From assembly GCA_015956445.1 (NCBI GenBank), contig WIUZ02000017.1:806001-870000 (forward strand): a stretch of DNA of 64,000 bases, given 5' to 3'. Each line of letters begins with the position of its first letter. Position 1 is the stretch's first letter. Both the position numbers and the translations under genes were made by a program. This document shows, piece by piece, positions 35,400-46,639 of this stretch. A model generated the notes under the pieces. That model saw only the letters and a list, made by a program, of their open reading frames with translations. It did not search any database and was not told the DNA's origin. This stretch comes from Thelephora terrestris. Lineage: Eukaryota > Basidiomycota > Agaricomycetes > Thelephorales > Thelephoraceae.

Positions 35400-36314
35400 A
35401 TGGATCGTATCTTCGGCTCATCTTCAAGTCGGAAACCCAGACCGACCCTCCAGGATGCTATATCATCCGTAAGTGAGACGCGGAATATCTGCGCACGATT
35501 CAAAGTTGATCAAGATGCTTAGACAGACACGAGGATCGGTACTATCGAAGTCAAGATTAAGAAACTCGATGGCGAGCTCGCCCGCTACAAGGAACAGATG
35601 TCTAAACTTCGGAATGGCCCTGGAAAGGTAGTCCCTCAATTCTGACCGCTGTATGACCTGGCTCACATGTTGGATTGTACAGAACGCCGTGCAGCAGCGA
35701 GCGCTGAGGACGTTAAAGCAGAAACGCATGTACGAATCCCAGCTTGGGCAGCTGGTTCAACAAACGTTCAACATGGAGTCTGCCGCCCTTGCGACCGAGA
35801 ACCTCCGTAACACGATGGCTACGGTAGATGCTATGCAACAAGCCAACAAGGAACTCAAGAAACAGTACGGCAAGATTAACATCGACAAGATCGAGGTCCG
35901 TAGGTTCGACATCGTCAAAATTAGCTCGCCTCACAAGTTAATATTTCTGTAGAACATGCACTTTGAGATGGAGGATCTCCTAGAGCAGGCAAATGAGATT
36001 CAAGAGTCTCTCGGCCAATCGTATGCTGTTCCCGACGAGTTGGATGAAGCAGATCTTGAGGCAGGTAGGTTCAAAACAGCAGACACAATCGCCTCGCCCA
36101 TTAATTCGCTTCAGAGCTCGATGCCCTTGCCCTCGAAGAGGAGGAGGAGGGACCTTCTTATCTGGCAGATCTCAACAAGGCGCCAGATTTCATTGACGAG
36201 CCCCCAGTCGAAATGGCCGAGGTATGTTCCTGATCTCTCCTCGGCCTGGCACACCTTGATGCCAATCATCTTCACTTTTAGCTGGCGCTGCCAGAGGCGG
36301 TCAAATCCACTTGA
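35400..36314 (+). CDS. VPS60: VPS60 / CHMP5, ESCRT-III-associated protein
   Basis: Six exons (35400-35468, 35523-35627, 35683-35895, 35953-36064, 36115-36221, 36282-36314) give 212 residues. The Snf7-family core is clear: MDRIFGSSSSRKPRPTLQDA, KKLDGELARYKEQMSKL, ALRTLKQKRMYESQLGQL, TVDAMQQANKELKK and MEDLLEQANEIQESLGQSY. The charged N-terminal helices and the acidic C-terminal tail (ELDALALEEEEEG) match CHMP5/Vps60, which recruits Vta1-Vps4 during late steps of endosomal sorting. Length is close to the yeast and human proteins. Confidence 0.92.
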
Positions 36315-36467
36315 AGGGTGGTACAGATTATGATTACGTGTCTCGTTTACAAGTTTGTTGAGTTCTCGTGTAACTACTTGCATGTATGCATTGTGTACTC
36401 CCCCGGATCCCGCATTTCTGACTTGATTGGTGCCGATCACATCACTTCCGCCTTCTCACCCGCCGCC

Positions 36468-37746
36468 ATGCTATCACGACAACGTCTTCACCAAGCGTCT
36501 GCTTTTGCTCGACCACTTCTGCGGGGAAAACCGCTATGTCTCTGTGCGGTTCTCAGGTCGTTATCTCGTCAACAACAGACTGCCGCGTACTCTACATCCA
36601 CACAGCGTGAAGCTGGTTCCCCGTGAGCAACCAAACCCTCCTTCTAGCTCTCAGGCTTATGCCTTCGAAAGGTCTATTCCCCCAGATTCACTTTTCTCAC
36701 AACACAACTCACCGTGGGATAAGATCTTCGAAGACATTGACAAATCCAAACCGCTTTACACCGGCAAACCGAGGGGTGGACCCTCGTCGCACTCCACTCC
36801 GACCGGGCAACAATCAAAACCGCGAAGTCACTCCATGACAGCGCGAGAGAAGAACGTTTTCCAGGAGATGTTCGACATCGTCTTCAACGCTGCTGGGGTG
36901 GTCAAGGGTACCGACTCCCAGTCCAATGTCCAGATGTTTACCCCTGCAGATGGCGTCGGGACCACTCCACAGTCCAGAGAGCTGGCAGACCTCTTCAGTC
37001 GTCTTCAAAAGAACGTCAAGAGGATGCGTTGGACGTCTGAAATCGACGAGGAGCTGGACAGGAAGAAGGAGGAGATCGAGTTGTGCGACACGGATGTACA
37101 ACTGTTAGATTGGGCTACTAGCGAAGTGTTCAAATCCCAACAACCCTCGGATACCTCTTCTCAAGCACAGGTCGCCACCCTGCACAGTAACCAACTCTAC
37201 CCACATCTCATCGCTGCGCTTATGAGGGCTTTCCGAGACAAGTTCCGCGATCCCCACCTCGCGCTTGCCATCTTCGATCACGCCAAGAACCTATCCATCT
37301 ATTCCTACGTATTTGGTTGCACGGCCCCAGCCTATAACGAACTTATCGAAACACAGTGGTTCTGTTTCCGCGACCTCAAAGGAACCCTAGACACGTTGGA
37401 AGAGATGAAAGTGAACGGAATTGAGGCCGACAACCGGACGAGGAGGATAGTCGAAACTATTCGCAGGAATGCGCCGACGATGGGGCTACTGGAGGAAGAG
37501 GATTACTTCGGGAACGGTCAAGATCGTGTGATGCACATCTTGACCCAGATCGAACTCCTGGTCAGGGGGGCTTCCTCTCCAATTCGTTCGACGGCTGTTG
37601 AGAGGAAGACGCCATCTGAGAAGTCGTGGTCAGAGAGTTGGAAATATGGCGTGGACGAGAAGTTCAGAAAGACCAAAGATGACGAGGACTGGTCGTGGGG
37701 CAGATGGGGATCACCAATCCATCCTCGGCACTTAAGCTCCGAGTAG
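36468..37746 (+). CDS. Mtf2-like mitochondrial protein
   Basis: The long exon encodes an Mtf2-type helical-repeat protein: TAREKNVFQEMFDIVFNAAG, ELADLFSRLQKNVKRMRWTS, LYPHLIAALMRAFRDKFRDP, LALAIFDHAKNLSIYSYVFG, YNELIETQWFCFRDLKGTLD and MKVNGIEADNRTRR. Yeast Mtf2 (Nam1) is needed for mitochondrial RNA processing and translation. The open frame lacks an early ATG. A second frame starting at 36468 gives an obvious targeting leader (MLSRQRLHQASAFARPLLRG). A 61-base intron (36587-36647, GTACTC...CTTCTAG) joins them in phase to give 405 residues. A 25-base intron nearer 36623-36647 would also fit and keep an AAYSTS motif. The start region is therefore less certain than the body. Confidence 0.78.
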
Positions 37747-38185
37747 GTTGTCCGTGTCGTAGGAGGAACGACATTCGTTAGCAAAAAAAAAGTCACCATG
37801 GCTTTAATGTGTCGCTAGATACCTGCACTATTGTAACTCGCCACATAATTCTACCCCATACTACAAGAAGCGGAGCATTATGCGTGACGGAGGAATACCA
37901 TTAGTTCAAAAGATAGAAGACTGAAGGGTTTTAAGGAAAGAGTTAAGACAGATGAGCTCGAAAGATTGAAAGAGCGCTGAGGAATATTTTACACCTACAC
38001 TTGAGCTAGACACGCATTACAAGAAGATGAACAAGGAATGGATTATGATTTGGGGTAACAGGGATATTTGAACCAAGTTAGAATCCGCTTGAACAGGGAG
38101 GGAGTGGGGGGGGGGGGGGGGGGGGGGGGGGGGATGACGCGATGGTAGAAGACGAGAATTGGGAACGAGGGTGATGGGTATTAGA
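37747..38185. other. Convergent 3' intergenic region with a G28 tract
   Basis: About 440 bases between the Mtf2-like stop and the RhoGAP stop. It has an AT-rich 3' part and an uninterrupted run of 28 G at 38106-38133. That run would be a poly-C run about 53 bases after the RhoGAP stop codon on the minus-strand transcript. Confidence 0.7.
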
Positions 38186-41100
38186 TTAACGGCGGCCACG
38201 GGACCCCGAGGCCCTGGGTTGCGCTTGATTTAAGGTGGCGATAGCACCGTGCCCGTGAACCGGCACGTAGTCGGGGTCTACTTCGTTGCACCTGAGGTGA
38301 AGAAGTAGGTGATAGACAAACTCTTGCTCATATCTATAGCGAGAGAGGGTGAGTAGTTGGAGACGTCATCTGCTCAGTATCGCTTACTGTGCATTATTAA
38401 AAACAACAGCCATCGAGTCTGAGTTGCATCTCAGCAGGTTCGGGGCCATTACCAACGCCAAATTGACCGGAGTCATTTTAGTAATAGCCTGTATCTTATC
38501 ATCCAAGAACAGCTGTAAGAAGCTGATCACGAACAGCACGACTCTCCTATTGATCGTCGGCAGCCGCTTCACTAGCTCAACGCAGGCTTCGGGGAGCCTC
38601 GAGCTCGACACACACACATTGTACATCTCCTCAGGAACCAACGGATCGCAGAGTTCTCGAAGCCAAAGCTTCATCAAAGATGCAAGGACGTTCGGATCAT
38701 CGACGCCCTCAAGGGTGTAATAACCTTTGTCAATTCGAAGCTTCAGTTCGGAAACCCCGTCCCCATCTCCAGGGACGCGGAAGATGCCTTCGGATTTGGT
38801 CCCACCGAGAGCGAGGATACCATCAGCGAGGAAGGGCAGGATTATGGGAATCTTCTGGGGGTATGATCGTTGTTGCAGTCGATAGATGATATCCAGAGTC
38901 TCCCCGAATATAGACGGGTTGAAAGCAGCGTCCTATGAGCAAGGATATTAAATCGGACCAGGAGCAGGGCTGCGAGGCCTTACCGATGCAGTTTCGATCT
39001 CCGCAGTTGTGGGGGCCTTCCCCCTTGGTCCTTTCTTCGAGATGAACGCCAGCCTTCTTAAACAATACTTGGCCATGACGTCCACACGTCCCTCGGAATG
39101 GGTCGTCCGCTGAGATATAAAGGATCGCAAATAGGTTTCGAAGTTTTTGGATGGCGGGAAGGTGACGAGGAAAACGCATAGGAGCTGCCATCCCTTGAAT
39201 ACACTCTCGCTGCATATTCGACGGAGCCTAATGTTCAGACGAGCTAGGGAATGTACCGCCGAAGGTTACTCACGTGCTCGGGTTCCCTATAAGTTGTTTC
39301 ACCACTTGACAATAGACCTCATCCCTGAGTTCACCGTGGGTTAGGGCTTCACCCAGCAGCCAACGTTCCTCCTCCAAGACGCCCAGAGAGCTAACCAACG
39401 ACGACGTCGACCCATTCAGGTTTACGTTGCCTGATCCGAGTGAGTCGGCCCTAGTCGCTGCCCGTTCGCGTTCCCGGTCACCCATAATCCGTTGGATGAC
39501 TTTGAACGACCGGACCGCGTTCTTGTGAAGGTCCTTGTTGAGAGAAAGCAAGGGAGAACTCAAATGTGACTATAGCCACAAGGTTAGAAAGGAGAGGCAA
39601 AGATTTTGGTACGTGAGCACCTTTTGCCAGGACATCATCTCGGCAACGGGCACGGTACGCCGGAAGATGAAACCGGTGCGATGAGTTGAGAAATATTGCT
39701 TTGCAAAATCAGACTCGACAAATTGCTGGATATCTGATTGGAGGTCTTGGGGGAGGATTGGAACTCCAGTGCTTCTCGTGGATTAGCATCGAGTCAAGAT
39801 TTGTGGAGACAACTTACCCATTGGTACGTTCTGTAGGAATCTTAGGCTTTGCTTCTCGCTCGACCAGGATGGGCTGTGCATTCAGACGTTCCTTTCCGGG
39901 TCCCATATTCATCGTAGCGTCTGAAAACGGGTCAGTAGAAGAACTTCGTCGGAAGAATTCACTGCTTACCTTGGTTAAGTACTGGCGCACTAATTTCCCT
40001 ACCGTGAAGGATGACCGGCGTCGACATACTCCGAACTGGCTGAGTAGGAGTGGTAGGGACTGAATGTGACGGTCGAAGGTGGGCAGGTTTCGGCGGGATA
40101 GCTAGATGAGCAGGGAGTTGTTTTTTTTCTGCGTAGGCTTAGTAGGAAGGTTGGACCTCAAGGACCACCAAGCAACGTACCGGGGGAGTCTAGTTTAATA
40201 TCGACGTTGTCTCGCCTCGATGTTGAGGCTGTCGCCCTCGGCGGTGAAGAGAGGAGCTCCACGGCAGCGTTTAGGCTCTGAGGTTGTGGTGAGCGGTAAG
40301 TAGAGTATGCCTTGTGTTTGGATTTGGCGCCGCCTGTTGCGTTCTTGGGCGGGCCTTCCTTGTCGTACGACGCACTCCTGAGAGTCGATGTAGATTTCCT
40401 TCGCGCCGAGGCTGCTGCGGATAGAACGGATGACGCGTCCGAAGCGGGTATCGTAGGTAGGTGGTTCACATGCTGGCTGAAACCCCCATACTGGTCGCTA
40501 GAGAATGACCGACGAACTACGTGCCTAGACTTCTTTGGAACAGGGGAACCGTTCGAAGGGGTTATCCTGCCCCCCGAGCTCTGCGTGGACGATTGCGAGC
40601 GCCTTTTCTGGTCGCGTGGCTCGGGCGAACCATCGCCTACTGGAAGACGCGGGGAACGCGTTTTTCTGGTTGTAGGCCGTTCGCTCGAGGCCGACAATCG
40701 ATTATATTTGCGGTCTTCTCGTTTTTGTGGGGGAGGAAGGCTGCCATCTTTTTGAGCGCTTGTGTTGTACCGCGCAGAGAGCCGACGAGCAAGCGATGTG
40801 TTCTGAGGGTGATACGCGTTAGAGTTGGGATTGACGTCAATGCAGAAATTTCCTTGCCTGTAAGATCCCAAGGGGGATTACAAAGGCATCTGGACGTTCC
40901 CAAACTGTTTCTCCTGTCTTGGTTTGATAATAGTAGGGAATCCCCCCGCGAGAGTCATCTGTCAATTCCCACCATTCACCTTCCTCGCTTGGCGGTAGAC
41001 TACAGCGCGAAATGTGAGCGTGTTCCAACTTAACTTAACTCAGGGAAACTCACAGGAAGCTCCCAACGGGGGGATCCCAACTGACCTCGCCAGTCGCAGG

Positions 41101-41421
41101 ACACGCGTAGAATTGAGTGTTGGTCTAGGCAGGTGATGTTTGATCTGATTGAGGATTTACATTGAACGTAGGCCATAGAGAACTACTAACCTGCGGATCA
41201 ACGAGAGTTACCCAGAAGTTAGACCCCCACTCGTCGTTTGCGCCTGCGCTGCGGTTGCTGGAGGATGATTTAGGGCGTCGGTGAGGGAGACTAGCGGAAG
41301 CAGTTTGTTTCTTTCCGTTGACTACGACGTCAGGTATTGCGATCGGCGAGTCAGTGGTGGGTGTGAGGGTGGGCTGTGGGGTGTCTGCTGGGATGGTAGG
41401 ACGTTCAGAAAGGACAGACAT
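38186..41421 (-). CDS. WW-MyTH4-RhoGAP protein (ARHGAP39/Vilse-like)
   Basis: Rho-family GTPase-activating protein. The start at 41421 (MSVLSERPTIPADTPQ) leads to two WW domains. The first is split by an intron (WVTLVDPQ/TNTQFYACPATGEVSWDPP); the second is EWWELTDDSRGGIPYYYQTK followed by GETVWERP. A long basic/Ser-rich disordered region follows. A MyTH4 domain comes next (FAKQYFSTHRTGFIFRRTVP, LHKNAVRSFKVIQRIMGD, LTHGELRDEVYCQVVKQLIG). The RhoGAP domain is C-terminal: arginine finger in SEGIFRVPGD, ASLMKLWLRELCDPLVPEEM, and MTPVNLALVMAPNLLRC. The protein ends ASGSRGRR. This order matches animal ARHGAP39/Vilse. Roughly ten introns; not all boundaries were fixed. Confidence 0.87.
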
Positions 41422-41979
41422 AATTTGCGGGTGGCAAGACGGAGGAAGTAGAAGGAGAAGCGAGGATATATGAAAGACGGTGGCTTTTGAACGCTGTCGT
41501 ACGGTGTATATTAGTCAAACTGTGAGGACTTGTCGCCGCGGTGCTGCCCTCTCGTACGTGTGGTGCGCACAGCGAGCACAACTGCTGGCAAGCGTCGGCG
41601 TAGGCGTGATGATAACGGAAAGGGCTTGGTCGGTTAAGCAACCTGATGCCATGTCATCTCAACCTCGTCACCAACCTCTCCTCACCTTCACAACGACTTA
41701 TCTAGCACCAGTCCGGCCGTATCTCCCCTTGACACGGGAGTGCACCTTGGGCTTCCAATTGACAGACTGCAGTCCCTGGCACCTTGCTACGCTTACCCCT
41801 ACGGCATATACGCTCGCAGCTCGGCTTTATTTAGAAACGACCGACTGCCACCGGCCAAGGGTGGCAACCCCGGACCAAACCTTGGGAGCATTCAATATAA
41901 GCTATGATGATAACGACCAATAGCCTCCTTGAGCGGCAATCATCTAAGCCACGATATGCGAAAAACTAACCTCCCAGCA
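41422..41979. other. Region upstream of the RhoGAP gene, no gene seen
   Basis: About 560 bases that should hold the RhoGAP promoter. The plus-strand ORFs here have no domain signal. Confidence 0.5.
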
Positions 41980-44430
41980 GCGATCCACCATGAGTGTTGC
42001 TTCCTCACCGCCCACGCCCTCGCCCATTTACAGGCAAACCAAGGTCCATGAGGCCCTCGTGAGCCCCCCTCCAAACCCTTCATCGTGAATCCTCCTTGTC
42101 CATCAGGGCACTTTAGTGGACTCAGCCAGAATGAGGTCATCGCAGGTCAATGACCGTCGATATGGTCAACCTGTGTTCGGCTTGCAGATGAACACGAAAG
42201 CAACATGTTCAGACGTTGGAACTCCAGCATGAGAACTCTGCTCGTTTTCGTGCGTTTCGTCGTTGAGAAATCCATTGTCCGGCTACTCATAAGCCCCGAC
42301 ATACAGGCAGCCTTTCTTACGGCAGTTGTTACAGCATTCGCCCTCGATTCCATGTCTGACTTCGAAGAAGACCCGAATACCCAAATCCTGCGTTCCATCA
42401 TTGCTCACTAATAACACGGGATCTACCGTCCCCAGACTCACCACCCTCAATCGTTTACGTCAATGCCTGTGGTTCCTCAACTTGGGAGCAAGCACCTGGC
42501 CATCCTTTGTCAAGAGTGGCGTGCACTTCATCTGCGAGGGAGAAAACCTGAGGACTAAGCGGATGGAAACAAAACGGCAGCGCACCCTCTAAGCGATAAA
42601 GGCGTGGAAGATGAAGACGGTTGTAGTTCCCATCTCTATCTTCCTTCATCTCTGTATTCCTCTTCTTGGCCGGTTTATGTGTCTACGATTGGCCAGCAAG
42701 AATCGAGCCTTGGGACTCGCTGTCGGCGTTCCCGCCACGATCATCGTCGTAACATACATCGTATCCACGGCGCTTCCCGTGTTCACGAACGCCCCTCTGC
42801 CTCAGGGTTGATCGAATCAGTGCTCGAGCACTTGAAGCATCCCCTCCTGGTTTTACCTTGCTCGCGGACGCATATAGCTCGGTATTCCCCTATCAAGGTC
42901 AGCCTAGCACCGACTCGATCGTCTCGCAAATCTCTACCTTTCCTCGGGCAACGTATCGTAACGCAAGACGGGCATTCAGGCGCCTGACCTTCTCCATACA
43001 TCTCAGCGTTAACACGCATCTACAGGAACACGCATTCACAAGCACACTGCTCCCCAGATTCTCCCCCTTTGGCGCGGGTATCACGCGTTCCTGCTTCTGC
43101 GAGTATGAGGGAGTTGGTCCATTGAAAGAGCTTAACATTGATCATCCGGAACAAAACCTGGAGTGGTGCGCGAGGGTTCTATATTGGCTTCTGCAAATCT
43201 CCTCAAACCAGCGATAAGTCGGGGAGGTCGTCCAAGAACTCGATAAAATCATGAGCGGCAGCGACAGACATATTCTTGAGCCTCGGTTCGTCTAACTTCT
43301 CGTGCTCTGTATATGCTGTGTCTTGTCGGACGGTTACATTAGCTCCACGAGCGGCATGTAACCATCTACCGCCCGCGGGTTTTAGCGAGGACCTTGGATT
43401 GTGCATTTTTCGTCTCTGAGAGCAGGGAGCTCATCATCCTCAAGAAAGACACATGTTTTGGTTCTGCCCGGCACGGGCAAGGATCGAGATGGTTGTCGGG
43501 AGGGTGGACAGAGGGTCTATGGTATCAGTGAAGACCTTCTGATATCGACGGTGCGCGGTCTTCACGCGGAAATGCTCGACTGGTTCAGGTCGCAAAGGCC
43601 CATCATAACCCTCCCCATTCAAGCTATCCTGTCCTCGGACCGCATTACCGCATCGAACGACCCAGACGGCGAAATTTTGGCCTATTTTCGAGACCATTTC
43701 GGTGCGCTTTGCGCTCGTTCGGGTCTCCTAAAAAGACTGCGCCCCTACCATCTCTGATAATAGAATCCCCCAGACTTTTGGACGAAAACGAGGATCTATC
43801 CCTAGTCTCATTGAACGCCCTTTGTTCGTTCAAAATCATTGGGTGGAGGGTTGCTCCTGGTTCCTTGAACATCGATCCCTCGGTTGCCGACGCATTGCCG
43901 GAATCTATAGACATGCAGTTGCGGTTGGTTCCCATCACGGAAGGCACGCTGGTGCGGTTGGCGCACAAGTTCGACGCAATTGCTTACGGGCCCGCGGTCA
44001 TGGTTCACAGGGATTGCTTCCCGTTGACTCAATCGATCTTTTACTAGGTCATTCAGCAGTGGTGTGGAGATGCGGGCGGATTGTCCATCTTCATTCGGCT
44101 CCTTGGTGGAGCGTGACCAGATACTGGGACTGGGACCCTCTGGATCCGAACATATTCCAACTTGCCCTTGCGAACCACGAGTGTCGTCTACCCTTCCTAT
44201 ATTCACTGTAGACTGCGTTGTCTACGCAGACGCAACACGACCAATCGTTAACACGCTCTCCCGGATGTGGGGACTCTTGGTCACGACGGACGGAGATCAT
44301 GATCATCTCAATCGGGTGATGAATATCAGTATTCATCCCTGGACCCCGAAGATCAAGCGTTGTATAGGTTCCTCACGGATTCACAAAGGTATGCGTTCCT
44401 CCATTGGGATACTGTCATACTTTTTGTTGA
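41980..44430 (+). pseudogene. Decayed DUF6535-like multi-pass membrane protein gene
   Basis: Fragments in all three plus frames, in the right order but interrupted by stops and frame changes, resemble a fungal DUF6535-type membrane protein. They are AAFLTAVVTAFALDSMSDFE near 42300, a RLRQCLWFLNL piece near 42460, FLHLCIPLLGRFMCLRL and LGLAVGVPATIIVVTYIVST at 42640-42770, and VADALPESIDMQLRLVPITE near 43890. FQLALANHECRLPFLYSL near 44160 and VYADATRPIVNTLSRMWGLL near 44220 follow. Some breaks may be introns, but I could not build a continuous frame. This family is expanded in mushroom-forming fungi and has no known function. The family assignment is from memory of its motif style and is moderate at best. 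Confidence 0.4.
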
Positions 44431-45160
44431 CGTGACCTTATGTCAGAGTGGTTGTCAACGACCCTTCTAGTCAGATGACGCATAGCTCTTCTGAAAGTGT
44501 GCCATAATTTTGGACGAGGCGTCCACTCTATTTCGTTACTTACAGACTGGTCGGTTGACTTCGTGTTGAGCTCACAAGGTGGGAATTTAAAATTTACCTG
44601 TTCCCCCCGGCGACCTTGCGATATATACTACTTTAAAAGTGTTCTTTACATGGGGTGACTCGGAAGTGTTCACCCCCTTCTAGTCTGTTCAAGCTCCCGT
44701 CAAGTACTTACTCGCAAGGTACACTTCCTGCCTACGGTTCCTGCCCCGGGAAGTTGGAAGTCTCCGAGCACAAGCGCTTATGGGATGCCGATGCCTCGAC
44801 TGGCGTGAGAAAGTTTGCCGTCCCTAGGCTTGGGCTTGCAATTTCTCACTTACCACGCCCTGGGGGTCGCGATACCCCTCGAGGCTCGTAAAAGGATACC
44901 CGGGCTTTGAGTGACCACTGCCCTGCTTAGAAGGTAACTCACTGTTCCGGCTTGCATCAAATTAGGGAATTGTGAACGGATACTTTCAGTGGAACTCTCG
45001 GGGTTGGGAGGCGGAGGTCAAGTCTGCAATTCGCTAACCGAAGGCTCAACGTCAACATGCAGGAAGCCGATCGGCTTCTCGTTGGCGTTTGACAGCCACT
45101 GACAGCATCTGCGCGAGCCAGTTGTGCCGCTCCCTTTAAAGGGCGAGAGAGCCAGCGAGA
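44431..45160. promoter_or_regulatory. Intergenic region with TATA-like element before the LOR gene
   Basis: About 730 bases without a supported gene. CCCTTTAAAGGG, a palindromic TTTAAA element, lies at about 45131-45142, roughly 20-30 bases upstream of the ATG at 45161. It may mark the transcription start zone. Confidence 0.4.
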
Positions 45161-45942
45161 ATGCCCCCGGTTTACGTTCTCAACCTTCCATCTCCCGTTG
45201 GCGCGACCAAGAAAATCATGGATGGGTACGCGTCCCTCTTATCCACAAATGTGCGAGTTGACTGACCCTTTCCGTAGTCCAGGTTCTCCACTTGGTGTCT
45301 TTTCCGACTATTCCAGCCACGGGGCAGAGATCTCAATCAAGATTCGGGAGGGGGAGCAGAATAGGCTGGAGATTTTCACCTCTGATGAACGGCTGTACTT
45401 GACCGTCGTTGGACGACGGGACAGTAAAATCCTGTTTGATAATCAAGGCGTAGCGGTCCTCAACGTCCGCAACAAGGCTCTGAACTTCGGTGGGGAGTAC
45501 CAGGTCAGCCAATGAAGCTATATGCTCTATCGCTCACCCCTTTCTGACCAATCGAGCACAGGTATTCGAAGGCGACGGCGACACGTTGTCATTATTCACC
45601 GTCAGGAACAAATGGTCTCTGGGTGGCCCTAGAATGGTTGCAAACCTGACAAACTTCGACGATGAGTCGGTCGAACTCCAAGTCCGGGGAAAGTTGCTGA
45701 ACAGCAGCGGGAAGATCACGCTGCACGGTCAACCTGTTGCGAAGTTCGAGGGTGGAATCCTGGAGCCAATAGCCGACCAACCAAAGAAACTGGAGACCCT
45801 CAGCAGGATGACTGTCGCGCCTTTGGGTATGTTTCCCTTGCCAATGCATTCCGCTATCCGCTTTGTTAATGCGCCATCAGTTGATGTGGCCATGGTTGTG
45901 ACCATCTTCGTGTGTTTGCAGGATATTGCTAGCAAGGATTGA
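45161..45942 (+). CDS. LURP-one-related (LOR, tubby-like fold) protein
   Basis: Four exons (45161-45225, 45278-45503, 45562-45826, 45881-45942) give 205 residues with matching phases. The beta-strand pattern fits the LOR/DUF567 family, whose fold resembles Tubby and phospholipid scramblases: SPLGVFSDYSSHGAEISIKI, RLYLTVVGRRDSKILFDNQG, SLFTVRNKWSLGGPRMVANL, VELQVRGKLLNSSGKITLHG and VDVAMVVTIFVCLQDIAS. The last helix is the buried C-terminal helix of this fold. The cellular role in fungi is not established. It lies upstream of DRS2 on the same strand. Confidence 0.72.
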
Positions 45943-46639
45943 AGATATGACAGTGTGGGTGGGACGACGGTGTGATTAATCTAGAGTATATTGTAAATTT
46001 GCGTATGTTCTGTTCACATGACGGTAGAATTCTACATAGTACATACCCTCTGCCTCAATGATTTGCGTCTTAGTAGTCGAGCTTGCGAGACCCTAGAGGA
46101 AGTCAATGGTCACGTACTGTGGAGTGGGGACTTGTGGCCTACATAGTACTGTGGCTACGTTCTCGTTTCTGACGATATCCGGTGCGATGAATCGCAACTT
46201 TTTATCACGCTGATGACTGAAGGTTCTCCGGCGCCGGCCTTCTAGAACTGTTGGATATCGGGGTTCGATTGACTCAAAGGCGATCCACTCCCATGTTTCA
46301 CTGGAAACGATGGCTAGTCGTAGTTCCTAGCAATGGCCATGAAAGGTGCGGTGCCAGAGATGGGTAAAAATTGTAAGCCGAGTGGGTACCTTGTAAGATT
46401 ACTGCAGAATTTTATCCCCGTTACCGATAACGATGTGTGTACGCACCCTCTGCTGCCCGACATTTTGAGCCTTGATATGCACCAGTTTTATTTGTCGTTG
46501 CGAGAATCGGCGCCAACTCTGATCGGGGAAACAGCCGCTATAGTTAGTCCGCATCCAGCAAAAAGTTCTCACAATCGCAACCTCCTCCGAACCAGCCTTA
46601 GATTCCGTTACCACCCCGTCCGAAGCCGTCGCCCTAACG
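45943..46639. other. Intergenic region, no gene seen
   Basis: About 700 bases between the LOR stop and the DRS2 start. It should contain the DRS2 promoter. I see no coding signal, TATA box or RNA gene. Confidence 0.5.

Noticed and set aside
42604-42987. Hydrophobic ORFs as independent small membrane proteins
   Set aside because: Their order and sequence style fit pieces of one decayed larger membrane gene better than separate genes.
46255-46290. A GGGGTTCGATTGACTC stretch resembling a tRNA T-arm
   Set aside because: No matching acceptor, D-arm or anticodon stem could be folded around it.
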